Shown: positions 25,896 to 34,126 of the stretch, one piece after another
Numbering within the stretch: the stretch's first letter is position 1
Layout of the letters: each line of letters begins with the position of its first letter
Source: Acidobacteriota bacterium
Lineage (GTDB): Bacteria > Acidobacteriota > Terriglobia > Bryobacterales > UBA6623
Direction: 5' to 3'
Assembly: GCA_016125275.1 (NCBI GenBank)
Contig: WGMB01000007.1
Coordinates: 248,001-312,000, forward strand
Length of the DNA stretch: 64,000 nt
Translations under genes and position numbers: made by a program
Notes under the pieces: model-generated
Database searches by the model: none
What the model was told of the DNA's origin: nothing
Seen by the model: the letters and a program-made list of their open reading frames with translations, nothing else

Positions 25896-26079
25896 CCAAC
25901 TTTCCGCGGCGAATCAACTCCGCTCGGGCTTCCTCCAGCGGGATTGACCTCTCGCGCTTCCGAGAGTGGGACACCAGGACATCTTCCATGTCCTTCCACA
26001 GCTCCCCGTGGGTCTTGAGATCCAGCACCACCGCGACCCGTTTGCCCGCCTCATCCGTGACGTAACGAACCCCTTCCAT
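25888..26079 (-). CDS. Antitoxin partner of the RelE-type toxin
   Basis: A 63-residue protein (MEGVRYVTDEAGKRVAVVLD then LKTHGELWKDMEDVLVSHSR) with an N-terminal strand-helix resembling Phd/RelB-type dimerisation and a charged helical C-terminus (IPLEEARAELIRRGKLDG) suited to wrap the toxin. The DNA-binding half would also bind the promoter. ATG 26079 is 7 bases after a TAACGT hexamer (complement 26087-26092); in-frame ATGs at 26085 and 26115 are alternatives but lie in or before that hexamer. Confidence 0.8.
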   Translation of the reverse strand: MEGVRYVTDEAGKRVAVVLDLKTHGELWKDMEDVLVSHSRKRERSIPLEEARAELIRRGKLDG

Positions 26080-26166
26080 CGCCATCACGTTAGCGCACGC
26101 CGACGGGGCCGACAAGCCTGTCGTCGATGCCGCCCCGGGGCCGCGCTACACTGGCGGTTTCGCCCC

Positions 26167-27168
26167 ATGTCCGAAAGCAAACCGCGCATCTTCTCCGGGA
26201 TGCAGCCGACCGGCACGCTGCACATCGGCAACTACCTCGGCGCCCTCCGCAACTGGACCCAGATCCAGTACGACTACGAGCCGATTTTCTGCGTCGTCGA
26301 TCTGCACGCGATCACCCTCTACCAGGACCCGGCCGAGCTACGCGAAGCCATCGACCGCACGGCCGCGCTCTACATCGCCGCCGGCATCGACCCCGAGCAC
26401 TCCGCCGTCTTCGTGCAGTCGCAGATCGCCGGGCACGTCGAGCTGTCGTGGATCTTCACCTGCTGCACGCCGCTGGGTTGGCTGAACCGCATGACGCAGT
26501 TCAAGGCCAAGTCCGAAAAGCAGAAGCAGGAGTCGGTGGGGACCGGCCTGCTGGCCTACCCCGTGCTGATGGCGGCGGACATCCTGCTCTACCAGGCCAA
26601 GATCGTGCCCGTCGGCGAGGACCAGTCCCAGCACCTGGAGCTGACCCGCAACATCGCCGAGCGCTTCAACCACCTCTACGGCGACACCTTCGTGGTGCCG
26701 GAGACCCGTCTGCCCGCCGTGGGCGCCCGCATCATGGGCCTCGACGATCCGACGCAGAAGATGTCGAAGTCGTCGGAGAACCCCAACCACGCCGTCAGCA
26801 TGCTGGAGGCGCCGAGCCGCATCAAGAAGCTCTTCGGCCGCGCCGTCACCGACTCGAACCCGGCTGTCGACTACGAGACGATGGGCGACGGCGTCAAGAA
26901 TCTGCTGGCCATCTACCAGGCCTTCTCCGGCGATGCGAACGACCGCATGCGCGCCGAGTTCGAGGGCATGCGCTACGGCGACCTCAAGAAGCGCGTCACC
27001 GAGATCACCGTCGCCAAGCTGGAGCCTATCCAGGCCAAGTACCACGAGCTGATGGCCGACCGCGGCGAGCTGCACGCCCTGCTCGCCCGCAGCGCCGACC
27101 GCATCCGGCCCTGGGCCGAGGAGACGGTGCAGTTGGCCAAGCGGCGCACTGGCCTGTTCGTCAACTAA
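26167..27168 (+). CDS. trpS: Tryptophanyl-tRNA synthetase
   Basis: A 333-residue class I aminoacyl-tRNA synthetase. The HIGN motif is at residues 19-22 (GMQPTGTLHIGNYLGAL) and KMSKS at 198-202 (DDPTQKMSKSSENPN). VGEDQSQHLELTRNIAERFN and TGLLAYPVLMAADILLY are typical of bacterial TrpS. It charges tRNA-Trp with tryptophan using ATP. A TACACT hexamer at 26147-26152 lies 14 bases upstream. Confidence 0.97.
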   Translation: MSESKPRIFSGMQPTGTLHIGNYLGALRNWTQIQYDYEPIFCVVDLHAITLYQDPAELREAIDRTAALYIAAGIDPEHSAVFVQSQIAGHVELSWIFTCCTPLGWLNRMTQFKAKSEKQKQESVGTGLLAYPVLMAADILLYQAKIVPVGEDQSQHLELTRNIAERFNHLYGDTFVVPETRLPAVGARIMGLDDPTQKMSKSSENPNHAVSMLEAPSRIKKLFGRAVTDSNPAVDYETMGDGVKNLLAIYQAFSGDANDRMRAEFEGMRYGDLKKRVTEITVAKLEPIQAKYHELMADRGELHALLARSADRIRPWAEETVQLAKRRTGLFVN

Positions 27169-27181
27169 GGGCGGGGAATCC

Positions 27182-27730
27182 TCAGCGCTGGCTGGCTTCT
27201 CCGGCGGCCACCCGTTGGTTGTAGCTCGCCGATTGGTTGCGCGGAATGGTCAGGGCCCTCCAGCGGCTGTGTCCCAGGTGCTTGGCCAGCATCACGATCT
27301 GCCCCACGTGGTAGCTGTAGTGCGCCATCTGGCGGTTCAGCGCCTGCAGCACCGAGTGGGCTTCGCCGCGAATGGTGATCGTCCGCGTGAGATCGGCTTC
27401 CGACAGCGATTCCAGTCCCGCGAAGACGCACGCCCAGCCGCTCTTCCACAGGGCTAGAAGCTCCTCGCGCGTCGCCGGCGGATCGACGAACTCGCTGTCG
27501 CGGTTGCGATCGGGCTTCTCGCCGTCGGACGTCAGAAAGTCCGTCCAGCGGGAGCGCATGTTGCCGGCCAAGTGCTTGACGAGAATCGCGATGGAGTTGC
27601 TCTCTTCGTCGAGCGCGACAAAGAGTTGCTCCTCGTCGACCTGCTGCATGGCGCCCTCGGCCAGCTTCTTGTAGAACCGGAAGAGCGTCAACGAATCCTC
27701 GACGTAGTTCGTGGTGAGTTGCAGGGCCAT
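27182..27730 (-). CDS. DinB-superfamily protein, DUF1572-like
   Basis: A 182-residue four-helix-bundle protein. Histidines placed as in DinB metal sites occur in ILVKHLAGNMRSRW and QMAHYSYHVGQIVMLAKHLG. The end, WRALTIPRNQSASYNQ, is typical of DUF1572 members. Function is unknown; DinB-fold proteins often are thiol-dependent metalloenzymes. TAGACT (complement 27737-27742) ends 6 bases before the ATG. Confidence 0.82.
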   Translation of the reverse strand: MALQLTTNYVEDSLTLFRFYKKLAEGAMQQVDEEQLFVALDEESNSIAILVKHLAGNMRSRWTDFLTSDGEKPDRNRDSEFVDPPATREELLALWKSGWACVFAGLESLSEADLTRTITIRGEAHSVLQALNRQMAHYSYHVGQIVMLAKHLGHSRWRALTIPRNQSASYNQRVAAGEASQR

Positions 27731-27736
27731 ACCGCC

Positions 27737-27742
27737 AGTCTA
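27737..27742 (-). promoter_or_regulatory. -10-like hexamer of the DinB-like gene
   Basis: TAGACT on the minus strand is 6 bases from ATG 27730. Only 32 bases separate it from the -10-like hexamer of the divergent kinase gene. Confidence 0.5.
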
Positions 27743-27774
27743 GTAGCACTGTGCTCTGGGCGGCCTGGTCGCGC

Positions 27775-27780
27775 TACGCT
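27775..27780 (+). promoter_or_regulatory. -10-like hexamer of the HipA-like kinase gene
   Basis: TACGCT lies 6 bases before an in-frame TTG at 27787, the position where family-like sequence begins. Confidence 0.4.
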
Positions 27781-27786
27781 TTCGGT

Positions 27787-28548
27787 TTGGCCCTTCTCCG
27801 CACGGTCCGGGCGACGCGCTACGCCACTCCTCTGCGCGAAGGCGGCTCGCTGCCGGCGATCGTCGAAGCCGACGACCTCGGCATGTACGTCGTCAAGTTC
27901 CGCGGCGCCGGCCAGGGACCGGCTGCGCTGGTGGCCGAGCTCATCGGTGGGGAGATCGCCCGCCTGCTCGGGCTGCCCATGCCGGAGATCGTCTTCGTGG
28001 ACGTCGATGCGGCTTTGGGCCGCAACGAACCGGACCCGGAGATCCGCGACCTGCTCAAAGCCAGCGTGGGGCTCAACCTGGCGCTGGACTACTTGCCCGG
28101 CTCGGTGATGTTCGATCCGGCCGCGCGGGAAAGCGTAGACGCCGATCTGGCCTCCCGCATCGTCTGGCTCGACGCCTTTCTGCTCAACATCGACCGCACG
28201 CCGCAGAACCCGAACCTTCTGCTTTGGCACCGCGAGCTCTACCTCATCGACCACGGCGCCGCTCTGTACTTTCAGCACCGCTGGGAGAGCGCCCCGCAGG
28301 CCGCCCTGTCGCGCTTTCCGCAGAGCAAAGACCACGTGCTGCTGCCGTGGGCCGACCGGCTCTCCCAGGCCGACGAGGCGCTGCGTCCTCTGCTCAGCGA
28401 AGAGGCCGTCACGAATGTGGTCGCGGCCGTTCCCCAGGAGTGGCTGACAGCGGAGCCCGCCGCCTACGTCGACATTCTGCTGCGGCGGCTGGAGGCCGCG
28501 CCCGCGTTCACTGAGGAGGCCCAGCGTGCCCGCGCCCAGCTCGTATGA
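27787..28548 (+). CDS. HipA-like kinase, short form
   Basis: A protein of about 253 residues resembling the kinase part of HipA without its N-terminal regulatory domain. It opens LRTVRATRYATPLREGGSLP and continues VVKFRGAGQGPAALVAELIGGEIARLLGLP (nucleotide-binding Lys), then WLDAFLLNIDRTPQNPNLLL (catalytic D-x(4)-N motif) and LYLIDHGAALYF (metal-binding Asp). TTG 27787 is preferred as start because family-like sequence begins there and a -10-like hexamer is 6 bases away; an in-frame GTG at 27751 is the alternative. The DUF3037 gene overlaps its end, a recurrent pairing. The target is unknown. Confidence 0.8.
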   Translation: MALLRTVRATRYATPLREGGSLPAIVEADDLGMYVVKFRGAGQGPAALVAELIGGEIARLLGLPMPEIVFVDVDAALGRNEPDPEIRDLLKASVGLNLALDYLPGSVMFDPAARESVDADLASRIVWLDAFLLNIDRTPQNPNLLLWHRELYLIDHGAALYFQHRWESAPQAALSRFPQSKDHVLLPWADRLSQADEALRPLLSEEAVTNVVAAVPQEWLTAEPAAYVDILLRRLEAAPAFTEEAQRARAQLV

Positions 28549-28954
28549 CTACGCCGTCATCCGCGTGGTGCCGCGGGTGGACCGGGAGGAGCTGATCAAC
28601 GCCGGCGTCGTGCTGTTCTGCCTTCAGCGGCGCTTCTTGGGAGCGCTGGTGCGGCTGGACGAGGCGCGGCTGCGGGCTCTGTGGCCGGACCTCGACTTGG
28701 AGCTGGTCCGCGAACGCTTGGAAGCCTTTGTGCGGGTGGCCGAAGGCGATCCGGCCGGAGGGCCCATCGCACGGCTCACGCAGCGCGAGCGCTTCCACTG
28801 GCTCACCTCGCCCCGCAGCACCATCGTGCAGGTCTCGCCCGTCCATAGCGGCCTCTGCGAGGAACCTGAGGCGGCTCTGGAGCGGTTGTTCGGCGAGCTG
28901 GTCGCGACCGGCGCCTCCCCCGGTCGACCCGCCGCGCCGAACCCGCTATCCTAA
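28526..28954 (+). CDS. DUF3037 family protein, partner of the HipA-like kinase
   Basis: A 142-residue protein matching DUF3037: YDYAVIRVVPRVDREELINAGVVLFC, LRALWPDLDLELVRERLEAF and RFHWLTSPRSTIVQVSPVHSG. GTG 28526 is preceded by GAGGAGG (28513-28519), an excellent ribosome binding site, and lies inside the end of the kinase gene. DUF3037 genes often accompany short HipA-like kinases, suggesting a regulator or substrate adaptor. Confidence 0.85.
   Translation: MPAPSSYDYAVIRVVPRVDREELINAGVVLFCLQRRFLGALVRLDEARLRALWPDLDLELVRERLEAFVRVAEGDPAGGPIARLTQRERFHWLTSPRSTIVQVSPVHSGLCEEPEAALERLFGELVATGASPGRPAAPNPLS
28947..28952 (+). promoter_or_regulatory. -10-like hexamer of the DUF1501 gene
   Basis: TATCCT lies 10 bases before ATG 28963. 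It overlaps the stop region of the DUF3037 gene. Confidence 0.45.
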
Positions 28955-28962
28955 GCACCGGC

Positions 28963-30390
28963 ATGACCCGTCGCGAATGGCTCTTCCGCTCGGCCAACGG
29001 CTTCGGCGGCCTGGCTCTGGCGGCGCTCTTGCAGGAACAGGCCGGCGCGGCGTCGCCCGCGTTCGACCGCTCCACGCAGCCCTTGGCCGTGCGCGCGCCG
29101 CACTTCGAGCCGCGCGCCAAGAACGTCATTTTCCTGTTCATGGACGGCGGACCGTCCCAGATCGACTCCTTCGACCCCAAGCCGCGCTTGGCCAAGGAGC
29201 ACTGGCAGCCGATCCAGATGGACAACCTGCCGACGACGGTCTTCAACATCTCTAACCGCGTTTTCCAGTCCCCGTTCGAGTTCCGCCAGTACGGGCAGTC
29301 CGGCGCCTGGGTCAGCGACCTATTTCCCAACGTCGCTCAGTGCGTGGACGACCTGTGCATCATCCGTTCGATGGTCGCCGACCACTCCGAGCACACCGCG
29401 GCGAACTACTTCATCCACACCGGTTCGGGCTTTCAGGGGCGTCCGTCGATGGGCGCCTGGGTCACCTACGGCTTGGGAAGCGAGTGCAACAACCTGCCCG
29501 GCTTCATCGTGCTGGACTCGGGCCTGATTCCGCCCGGCGGCATGGACTGCTTCGGCGCGGGTTTCCTGCCGGCTTCGTATCAGGGGACGCTGTTTCGCAA
29601 GGGGAAGACGCCGGTGGCCGACATCGAGCCGCGCGAGGACGACCCGGCTTTGCAGCGCGGCAAGCTGGACCTGCTGCGCTCGCTCAACCAAGGGACGCTC
29701 GAGCGTTTCGGGCGGGTCAGCGAGCTCGAAGCCACCATTTCGAACTACGAGCTGGCGTTCCGGATGCAGAGCGAAGTGCCCGATCTGCTCGACTTCGCCG
29801 GCGAAACCGAGACGACCAAGGATCTGTATGGGCTCGGCGAGCCTGACACCGAGGAGTTCGGGCGGCAGTGCCTGCTGGCCCGCCGGATGGTCGAGCGCGG
29901 CGTCCGCTTCATCGAGCTGTTGACGCCGCGCCGGCAGGGTCAGGATCGTTGGGACCAGCACCACAAGCTCGAAGAAGGCCACCGCATCAACTCCCGCGCC
30001 GTGGACAAGCCCATCGCGGGCCTGCTGACCGACCTCAAGGGCCGTGGTTTGCTCGACGAGACGCTGGTGATCTGGGGCGGCGAGTTCGGCCGCACCCCCA
30101 CCGCCCAGACCATGGAGACGGGCTACTCGTCCGGCGTCGGCCGCGACCACAACCCGTTCGGGTTCACCATGTGGCTGGCCGGCGGCGGCGTGAAGGGCGG
30201 CATACGGTATGGGGCTACCGACGATTACGGTTATTTCGCGGTCGAAAATAAGGTCCACATGCACGATCTGCATGCGACGATCCTGCATTTATTGGGGATG
30301 GACCACAAACGCCTGACGTACCCGTTTTCCGGCCGGGACATGCGTTTGACCGACGTTCACGGCAACGTCGTGCACGACATCCTGGCGTGA
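28963..30390 (+). CDS. Tat-exported DUF1501 protein
   Basis: A 475-residue protein beginning MTRREWLFRSANGFGGLALA, a twin-arginine leader. The body matches DUF1501, a branch of the alkaline phosphatase/sulfatase superfamily: KNVIFLFMDGGPSQIDSFDPKP, MVADHSEHTAANYFIHTGS, LPGFIVLDSG, LVIWGGEFGRTPTAQ and GRDHNPFGFTMWLAGGGVKGG. In Planctomycetes and Acidobacteria these genes commonly sit beside DUF1553/DUF1549 cytochrome-containing proteins; here it stands alone. Enzymatic activity is not established for the family. Confidence 0.92.
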   Translation: MTRREWLFRSANGFGGLALAALLQEQAGAASPAFDRSTQPLAVRAPHFEPRAKNVIFLFMDGGPSQIDSFDPKPRLAKEHWQPIQMDNLPTTVFNISNRVFQSPFEFRQYGQSGAWVSDLFPNVAQCVDDLCIIRSMVADHSEHTAANYFIHTGSGFQGRPSMGAWVTYGLGSECNNLPGFIVLDSGLIPPGGMDCFGAGFLPASYQGTLFRKGKTPVADIEPREDDPALQRGKLDLLRSLNQGTLERFGRVSELEATISNYELAFRMQSEVPDLLDFAGETETTKDLYGLGEPDTEEFGRQCLLARRMVERGVRFIELLTPRRQGQDRWDQHHKLEEGHRINSRAVDKPIAGLLTDLKGRGLLDETLVIWGGEFGRTPTAQTMETGYSSGVGRDHNPFGFTMWLAGGGVKGGIRYGATDDYGYFAVENKVHMHDLHATILHLLGMDHKRLTYPFSGRDMRLTDVHGNVVHDILA

Positions 30391-30428
30391 GCCCCAGCAC
30401 CGTTAATTCGCCCCATTTCTAAAATTCA

Positions 30429-30458
30429 TTGGACGCCGTGACGGTTCGGCGTTAGTAT
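30429..30458 (+). promoter_or_regulatory. Sigma70-like promoter of the receiver-like gene
   Basis: TTGGAC (30429-30434) and TAGTAT (30453-30458) are separated by 18 bases. Transcription would start near 30465, leaving a leader of about 115 bases before the TTG at 30579. Confidence 0.55.
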
Positions 30459-30578
30459 CACGGTTGGTTGATCGGATCGCGCCCGGACGAGCGTCTCGAT
30501 CAAGATGTCCCTGTCCGACCTCCACAAGCCCGAATTTTGGCTTTCCGCGCCCGAATGGCGCGCCGGAGGTTTACGAAG

Positions 30579-30965
30579 TTGCTGCAGAAGATTTTGTTGT
30601 TAGGGCTGGATGAGGCCACGGCCTCGGCGATGGCGGCGGCGCTGCCGGCGGACGGCTACACGGTTCACGTCGCCCCCGTCGAGAACGCCACGGAAGCGCA
30701 GCGTGTGATCGAGGCTTTCCGTCCGGATGTCATCTGCGCGCCGCCGGGTTCGCCGGAAGCGCGGGACGCCCTGCGGGAGACCGGTTCCAAGGCCCCGCTC
30801 ATCGCCATCAGTCAGAAGGCGAATCCGCGCGAGTGGCTGGCGGCGGTCCAGGGCGGCGCTTGGGATTACTTTGGCGGGCCGTTCGAGGCGCGCCAGGTGC
30901 AATGGATCCTGCGCAGCGCCACCAGCGGCTCCGGCATGCCGACGGTGCTGTCGCTCACCGCCTGA
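30579..30965 (+). CDS. Stand-alone degenerate response-regulator receiver domain
   Basis: About 128 residues with the receiver fold order: strand 1 KILLLGLDEA, strand 3 FRPDVICAPPGSPEA, strand 4 APLIAISQKA, then VQGGAWDYFGGPFEARQVQWIL, which matches the usual GAxDYLxKPF region. The acidic pair after strand 1, the phospho-accepting Asp after strand 3, and the Lys of KPF are all missing, so it is probably a pseudo-receiver that cannot be phosphorylated. TTG 30579 is favoured because GGAGG (30565-30569) is 9 bases upstream; an ATG at 30555 is the alternative. There is no output domain and no kinase nearby. Confidence 0.65.
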   Translation: MLQKILLLGLDEATASAMAAALPADGYTVHVAPVENATEAQRVIEAFRPDVICAPPGSPEARDALRETGSKAPLIAISQKANPREWLAAVQGGAWDYFGGPFEARQVQWILRSATSGSGMPTVLSLTA

Positions 30966-30991
30966 GTCCGAGCAGATCACTGTTCTTGCCG

Positions 30992-31021
30992 AAGGCCGCA
31001 GGCTCCCAGCCTGCGGCCTTT
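30992..31021. terminator. Bidirectional terminator
   Basis: AAGGCCGCAGGCT (30992-31004) pairs with AGCCTGCGGCCTT (31008-31020) around CCC. It lies between the receiver-like gene and the converging rhodanese gene and can serve both. Confidence 0.8.
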
Positions 31022-31026
31022 CGCAT

Positions 31027-31458
31027 TCAGCGGCGGCTCCTGAGCTCTTCGTAGGTGGCTCCCGCGTCCGGCTCCAGCGCGACCGGCAGGTCGAGCCGCG
31101 CCCAGCCCTCATAGCTGAGCACGCCCCCCGGCCCCATCTCACCGTCCAAACCTCCCCGCATGTCCTTGACGTGCACATACCCGGCGGACAAGAGGATGCG
31201 GGCCGCCTTGGTCGACCGGCCTCCCCGCAAGCAGCCGGTGATGATCTTCGAGTCCTTCGGAAAGTTCGCCTCGACCACGGCGAGGAACTCGGGGTTCGGG
31301 CTCATTCCCATCGAATCGCGCACCATGATCGGGACGTTGCGCGCTCCCGGCACATGGCCGGCGGCGAACTCGTCCTCGGCGCGCACGTCCAGGTAGACGT
31401 AGCCCTCGCCGGACTCCAGCAGCTCCTTCACTTCGTGCGGTGAGATGCGATCGAACAT
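31027..31458 (-). CDS. Rhodanese-like protein
   Basis: A 143-residue single rhodanese domain: ISPHEVKELLESGEGYVYLDVRAEDEFAAGHVPGARNVPI, then IITGCLRGGRSTKAARIL, with the catalytic Cys76 in CLRGGRS. It should transfer sulfane sulfur or act on similar thiol chemistry in the cytoplasm. It is divergent from the sialidase/sulfatase fusion gene. Confidence 0.9.
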   Translation of the reverse strand: MFDRISPHEVKELLESGEGYVYLDVRAEDEFAAGHVPGARNVPIMVRDSMGMSPNPEFLAVVEANFPKDSKIITGCLRGGRSTKAARILLSAGYVHVKDMRGGLDGEMGPGGVLSYEGWARLDLPVALEPDAGATYEELRSRR

Positions 31459-31521
31459 TTCGGTATCAAACTGTCTGGGCCGCGGGTCGCGTCCGCGGAA
31501 GAATCGAGCCCCGCCGCAAGG

Positions 31522-31527
31522 TATGCT
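31522..31527 (+). promoter_or_regulatory. -10-like hexamer of the sialidase-sulfatase gene
   Basis: TATGCT lies 8 bases before ATG 31536. Confidence 0.45.
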
Positions 31528-31535
31528 TTGGGGCG

Positions 31536-34061
31536 ATGCGAATGCTCCTGCTCCTGGCGCTGACGGCCACGGCCGCCGCGGCGCCGTCGGACAATCCGTT
31601 CGGTCTGCCGATCGTCGACCTCTCCGGCGAGACCCACCGACAATCTATCGTCGATCGCGAGCCGAAACAGTACCTCGGCCACCCCTCCACCCTGCTGCTG
31701 CCCGATGGCCGCACCATCCTGGTGGCGTACCCGAAGGGCCATGGCAAGGGGCCGATCCTGCTCAAGAAGAGCTATGACGGCGGTCGGACCTGGGGTGAGC
31801 GTTTGCCTACGCCAGCCAACTGGGCGACCTCGGAGGAGACGCCGACACTCTACCGGCTGATCGATCCCAACGGCAAGGCCCGCATTCTGCTGTTCTCCGG
31901 CAAGGCCGGCGGCATCCGCGTGGCCTACTCCGAGGACGACGGGGAAAGCTGGTCGCCGCTCGAAGACATCCGGACGCCGGGCGCCGCGTTCGGAGGCATT
32001 GTGGCGATGAGCTCGGTGGTCGCTCTGCGCGACGGCTCCTATATGGCTCTGTTCCACGACGACGGGCGGTGGCTGCGGAGCCCTCCGGAGCACCCCGAAG
32101 GGCGGCATTTCCGGGTCTACAAGACGGTTTCGGACGATGGCGGGCTCACCTGGAGCCAGCCCGAGACGATCGCTGAGCACGCCCAGGCTCATCTGTGCGA
32201 ACCCGGGGCCCTCCGCTCGCCGGACGGCAAGACCATCGCCGTGCTGCTGCGCGAGAACAGCCGGACGCTACGCTCCTTCGTGATCTTCTCCCGGGACGAG
32301 GGCGACACCTGGACCGAGCCGCGCGAGCTGCCCGCCACCCTCACCGGCGATCGCCATACGGCTCACTACGCCCCCGACGGACGACTCTTCATCACGTTTC
32401 GCGACAACGGCGTCCCCGAAAGCCCCACCCACGGCGACTGGGTCGGCTGGGTAGGGAGCTGGGAAGACCTCGTCGAAGGCCTGCCGGGCCAGTACAGGGT
32501 GCGCCTGATGGACAACCAAGAGGGCGCCGACACGGCTTACCCCGGACTCGAGCTGCTGCCGGACGGGACCTTCGTGACGACTACCTACGGGCACTGGGCC
32601 GCCGGAGAGCCGCCGTACGTCGTCAGCGTTCGCTTCCGGATGCAGGAGCTGGACGCCCGCGCTGCGTATCCGGACAAGACGGGCTTGACCAGCTTGGTGG
32701 TCGGGACGGACGAGGAGTTCCCTCCGCCGCCGCCGGGTAAGCCGAACATCCTGTTCATCTCGTTCGACGACCTCAACGACTGGGCCTTGGCCCCGGACTC
32801 TCCGCTGGCATTACCGCACTTGGAAGGGCTGGCCCGGCAGGGCGCGTTCTTCGAGCGGGCCTACGCCGCCTCGCCGGCCTGCAATCCGTCGCGCGCGGCG
32901 CTGTTGATCGGCAAGCGTCCGACCACGACGGGCGTCTACGGCAACAGCTCGGACTGGAAGGCCGCGTTGCCCGACGCCGTGACCCTGCCCCGGGCGTTTC
33001 TGGAGGCCGGCTATCGCGTGGAGGGGGCGGGGAAGGTCTTCCACCATCACAGCAACAGCGCCTATCACGACGACCGCGCCTTCCACCGCTTCTGGAAGAT
33101 GCAGCTCGATCCGATCCCCGCGCGTAAGCTCAATGGGATTTATGACATCCGTAGTGAGAACTTCGACTGGGGGCCTTGGCCGCTCGACGTCTCCGAGACC
33201 CCCGACGCCCGCAGCGCCGAATTCGGGGTGGAGTTCTTGCAGCGGCGGCACGATCGGCCGTTCTTTCTGGCGATCGGGCTCTTCCGGCCGCACATGCCGT
33301 TCCACGCGCCCCCTTCGTCCTTCGCCCAGTACCCGGAGAAGGACGTGGTTCTGCCCTTGCGCCCGCCGAACGACCTCGACGACATTCCCAGCGGCGGCAA
33401 GGCCTTGCTCGAGCAGACGCGGCGCTTCTGGGACGCCGTGCTCCACGGCGAGGCCGACCGGCCGGGAACTTGGCGCGACTCCGTGCGGGCCTACCAGGCG
33501 TCGGCCAGTTTCGCTGACCAACAGCTCGGCCGGGTCCTGACTGCTTTGGCGGCCTCCCCCTATGCGAAGTCTACGATTGTCGTAGTGTGGTCCGACCACG
33601 GCTACCACCTGGGCGAGAAGGAGCATTGGGAGAAGTTCGCCCTGTGGGAGAAGACGACCCGGGTGCCGCTGGTGATCCTCGCCCCGGGGCTCACTCAACC
33701 CGGGGCCCACGTGGAGGCTCCGGTCAGCCTGCTCGATCTCTACCCGACCCTGCTGGAGCTGGCGGGGCTGCCGAGCCGCTCCGACCTCGAGGGGCGCAGT
33801 CTGGCTCCCCTGCTGCGCGATCCCCAGGCGGCCTGGGACGAGCCGGCCCTGATGAGCTGGGGCCCGGGCAACCACGCTGTGCGAGACCGTCGCTGGCGCT
33901 ACATCCGCTATGCGGACGGAACCGAGGAGCTGTACGATCACGCCTCGGACCCCCACGAGTGGACCAACCTGGCGGGCTCGCGGCCGGACGTGGCGGCCCG
34001 ACTGCGCCGCTTCCTTCCGACGGCCGAGGCGCCGGCGGTCCCCGACTACCGCCGAGACTGA
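31536..34061 (+). CDS. Secreted fusion of sialidase-like beta-propeller and sulfatase
   Basis: An 841-residue exported protein (signal MRMLLLLALTATAAAA). Residues about 20-395 form a sialidase-like propeller with repeated Asp-box motifs (SYDGGRTWGE, SEDDGESWSP, SDDGGLTWSQ, SRDEGDTWTE). A short linker (EEFPPPPPGKP) leads at about residue 402 into a sulfatase: NILFISFDDLNDW (metal-binding Asp pair) and CNPSR, with Cys449 in the CxPSR formylglycine motif, followed by VVVWSDHGYHLGEKEHWEKF and a C-terminal part like iduronate-2-sulfatase. The two halves usually occur as separate genes. The protein probably acts on sulfated, sugar-capped glycans; activation would need a formylglycine-generating enzyme, not seen here. 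Confidence 0.88.
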   Translation: MRMLLLLALTATAAAAPSDNPFGLPIVDLSGETHRQSIVDREPKQYLGHPSTLLLPDGRTILVAYPKGHGKGPILLKKSYDGGRTWGERLPTPANWATSEETPTLYRLIDPNGKARILLFSGKAGGIRVAYSEDDGESWSPLEDIRTPGAAFGGIVAMSSVVALRDGSYMALFHDDGRWLRSPPEHPEGRHFRVYKTVSDDGGLTWSQPETIAEHAQAHLCEPGALRSPDGKTIAVLLRENSRTLRSFVIFSRDEGDTWTEPRELPATLTGDRHTAHYAPDGRLFITFRDNGVPESPTHGDWVGWVGSWEDLVEGLPGQYRVRLMDNQEGADTAYPGLELLPDGTFVTTTYGHWAAGEPPYVVSVRFRMQELDARAAYPDKTGLTSLVVGTDEEFPPPPPGKPNILFISFDDLNDWALAPDSPLALPHLEGLARQGAFFERAYAASPACNPSRAALLIGKRPTTTGVYGNSSDWKAALPDAVTLPRAFLEAGYRVEGAGKVFHHHSNSAYHDDRAFHRFWKMQLDPIPARKLNGIYDIRSENFDWGPWPLDVSETPDARSAEFGVEFLQRRHDRPFFLAIGLFRPHMPFHAPPSSFAQYPEKDVVLPLRPPNDLDDIPSGGKALLEQTRRFWDAVLHGEADRPGTWRDSVRAYQASASFADQQLGRVLTALAASPYAKSTIVVVWSDHGYHLGEKEHWEKFALWEKTTRVPLVILAPGLTQPGAHVEAPVSLLDLYPTLLELAGLPSRSDLEGRSLAPLLRDPQAAWDEPALMSWGPGNHAVRDRRWRYIRYADGTEELYDHASDPHEWTNLAGSRPDVAARLRRFLPTAEAPAVPDYRRD

Positions 34062-34126
34062 GCGCCGTCTCGCAACGCAAACAGCGTGCTAGATTGGCCC
34101 TGAGGGCCCCGCTCTCGACGCCTGCC

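Noticed and set aside
27751-27786. GTG 27751 as start of the HipA-like kinase
   Set aside because: The extra 12 residues do not look like the family, and the candidate -10 (27775-27780) would lie inside the gene.
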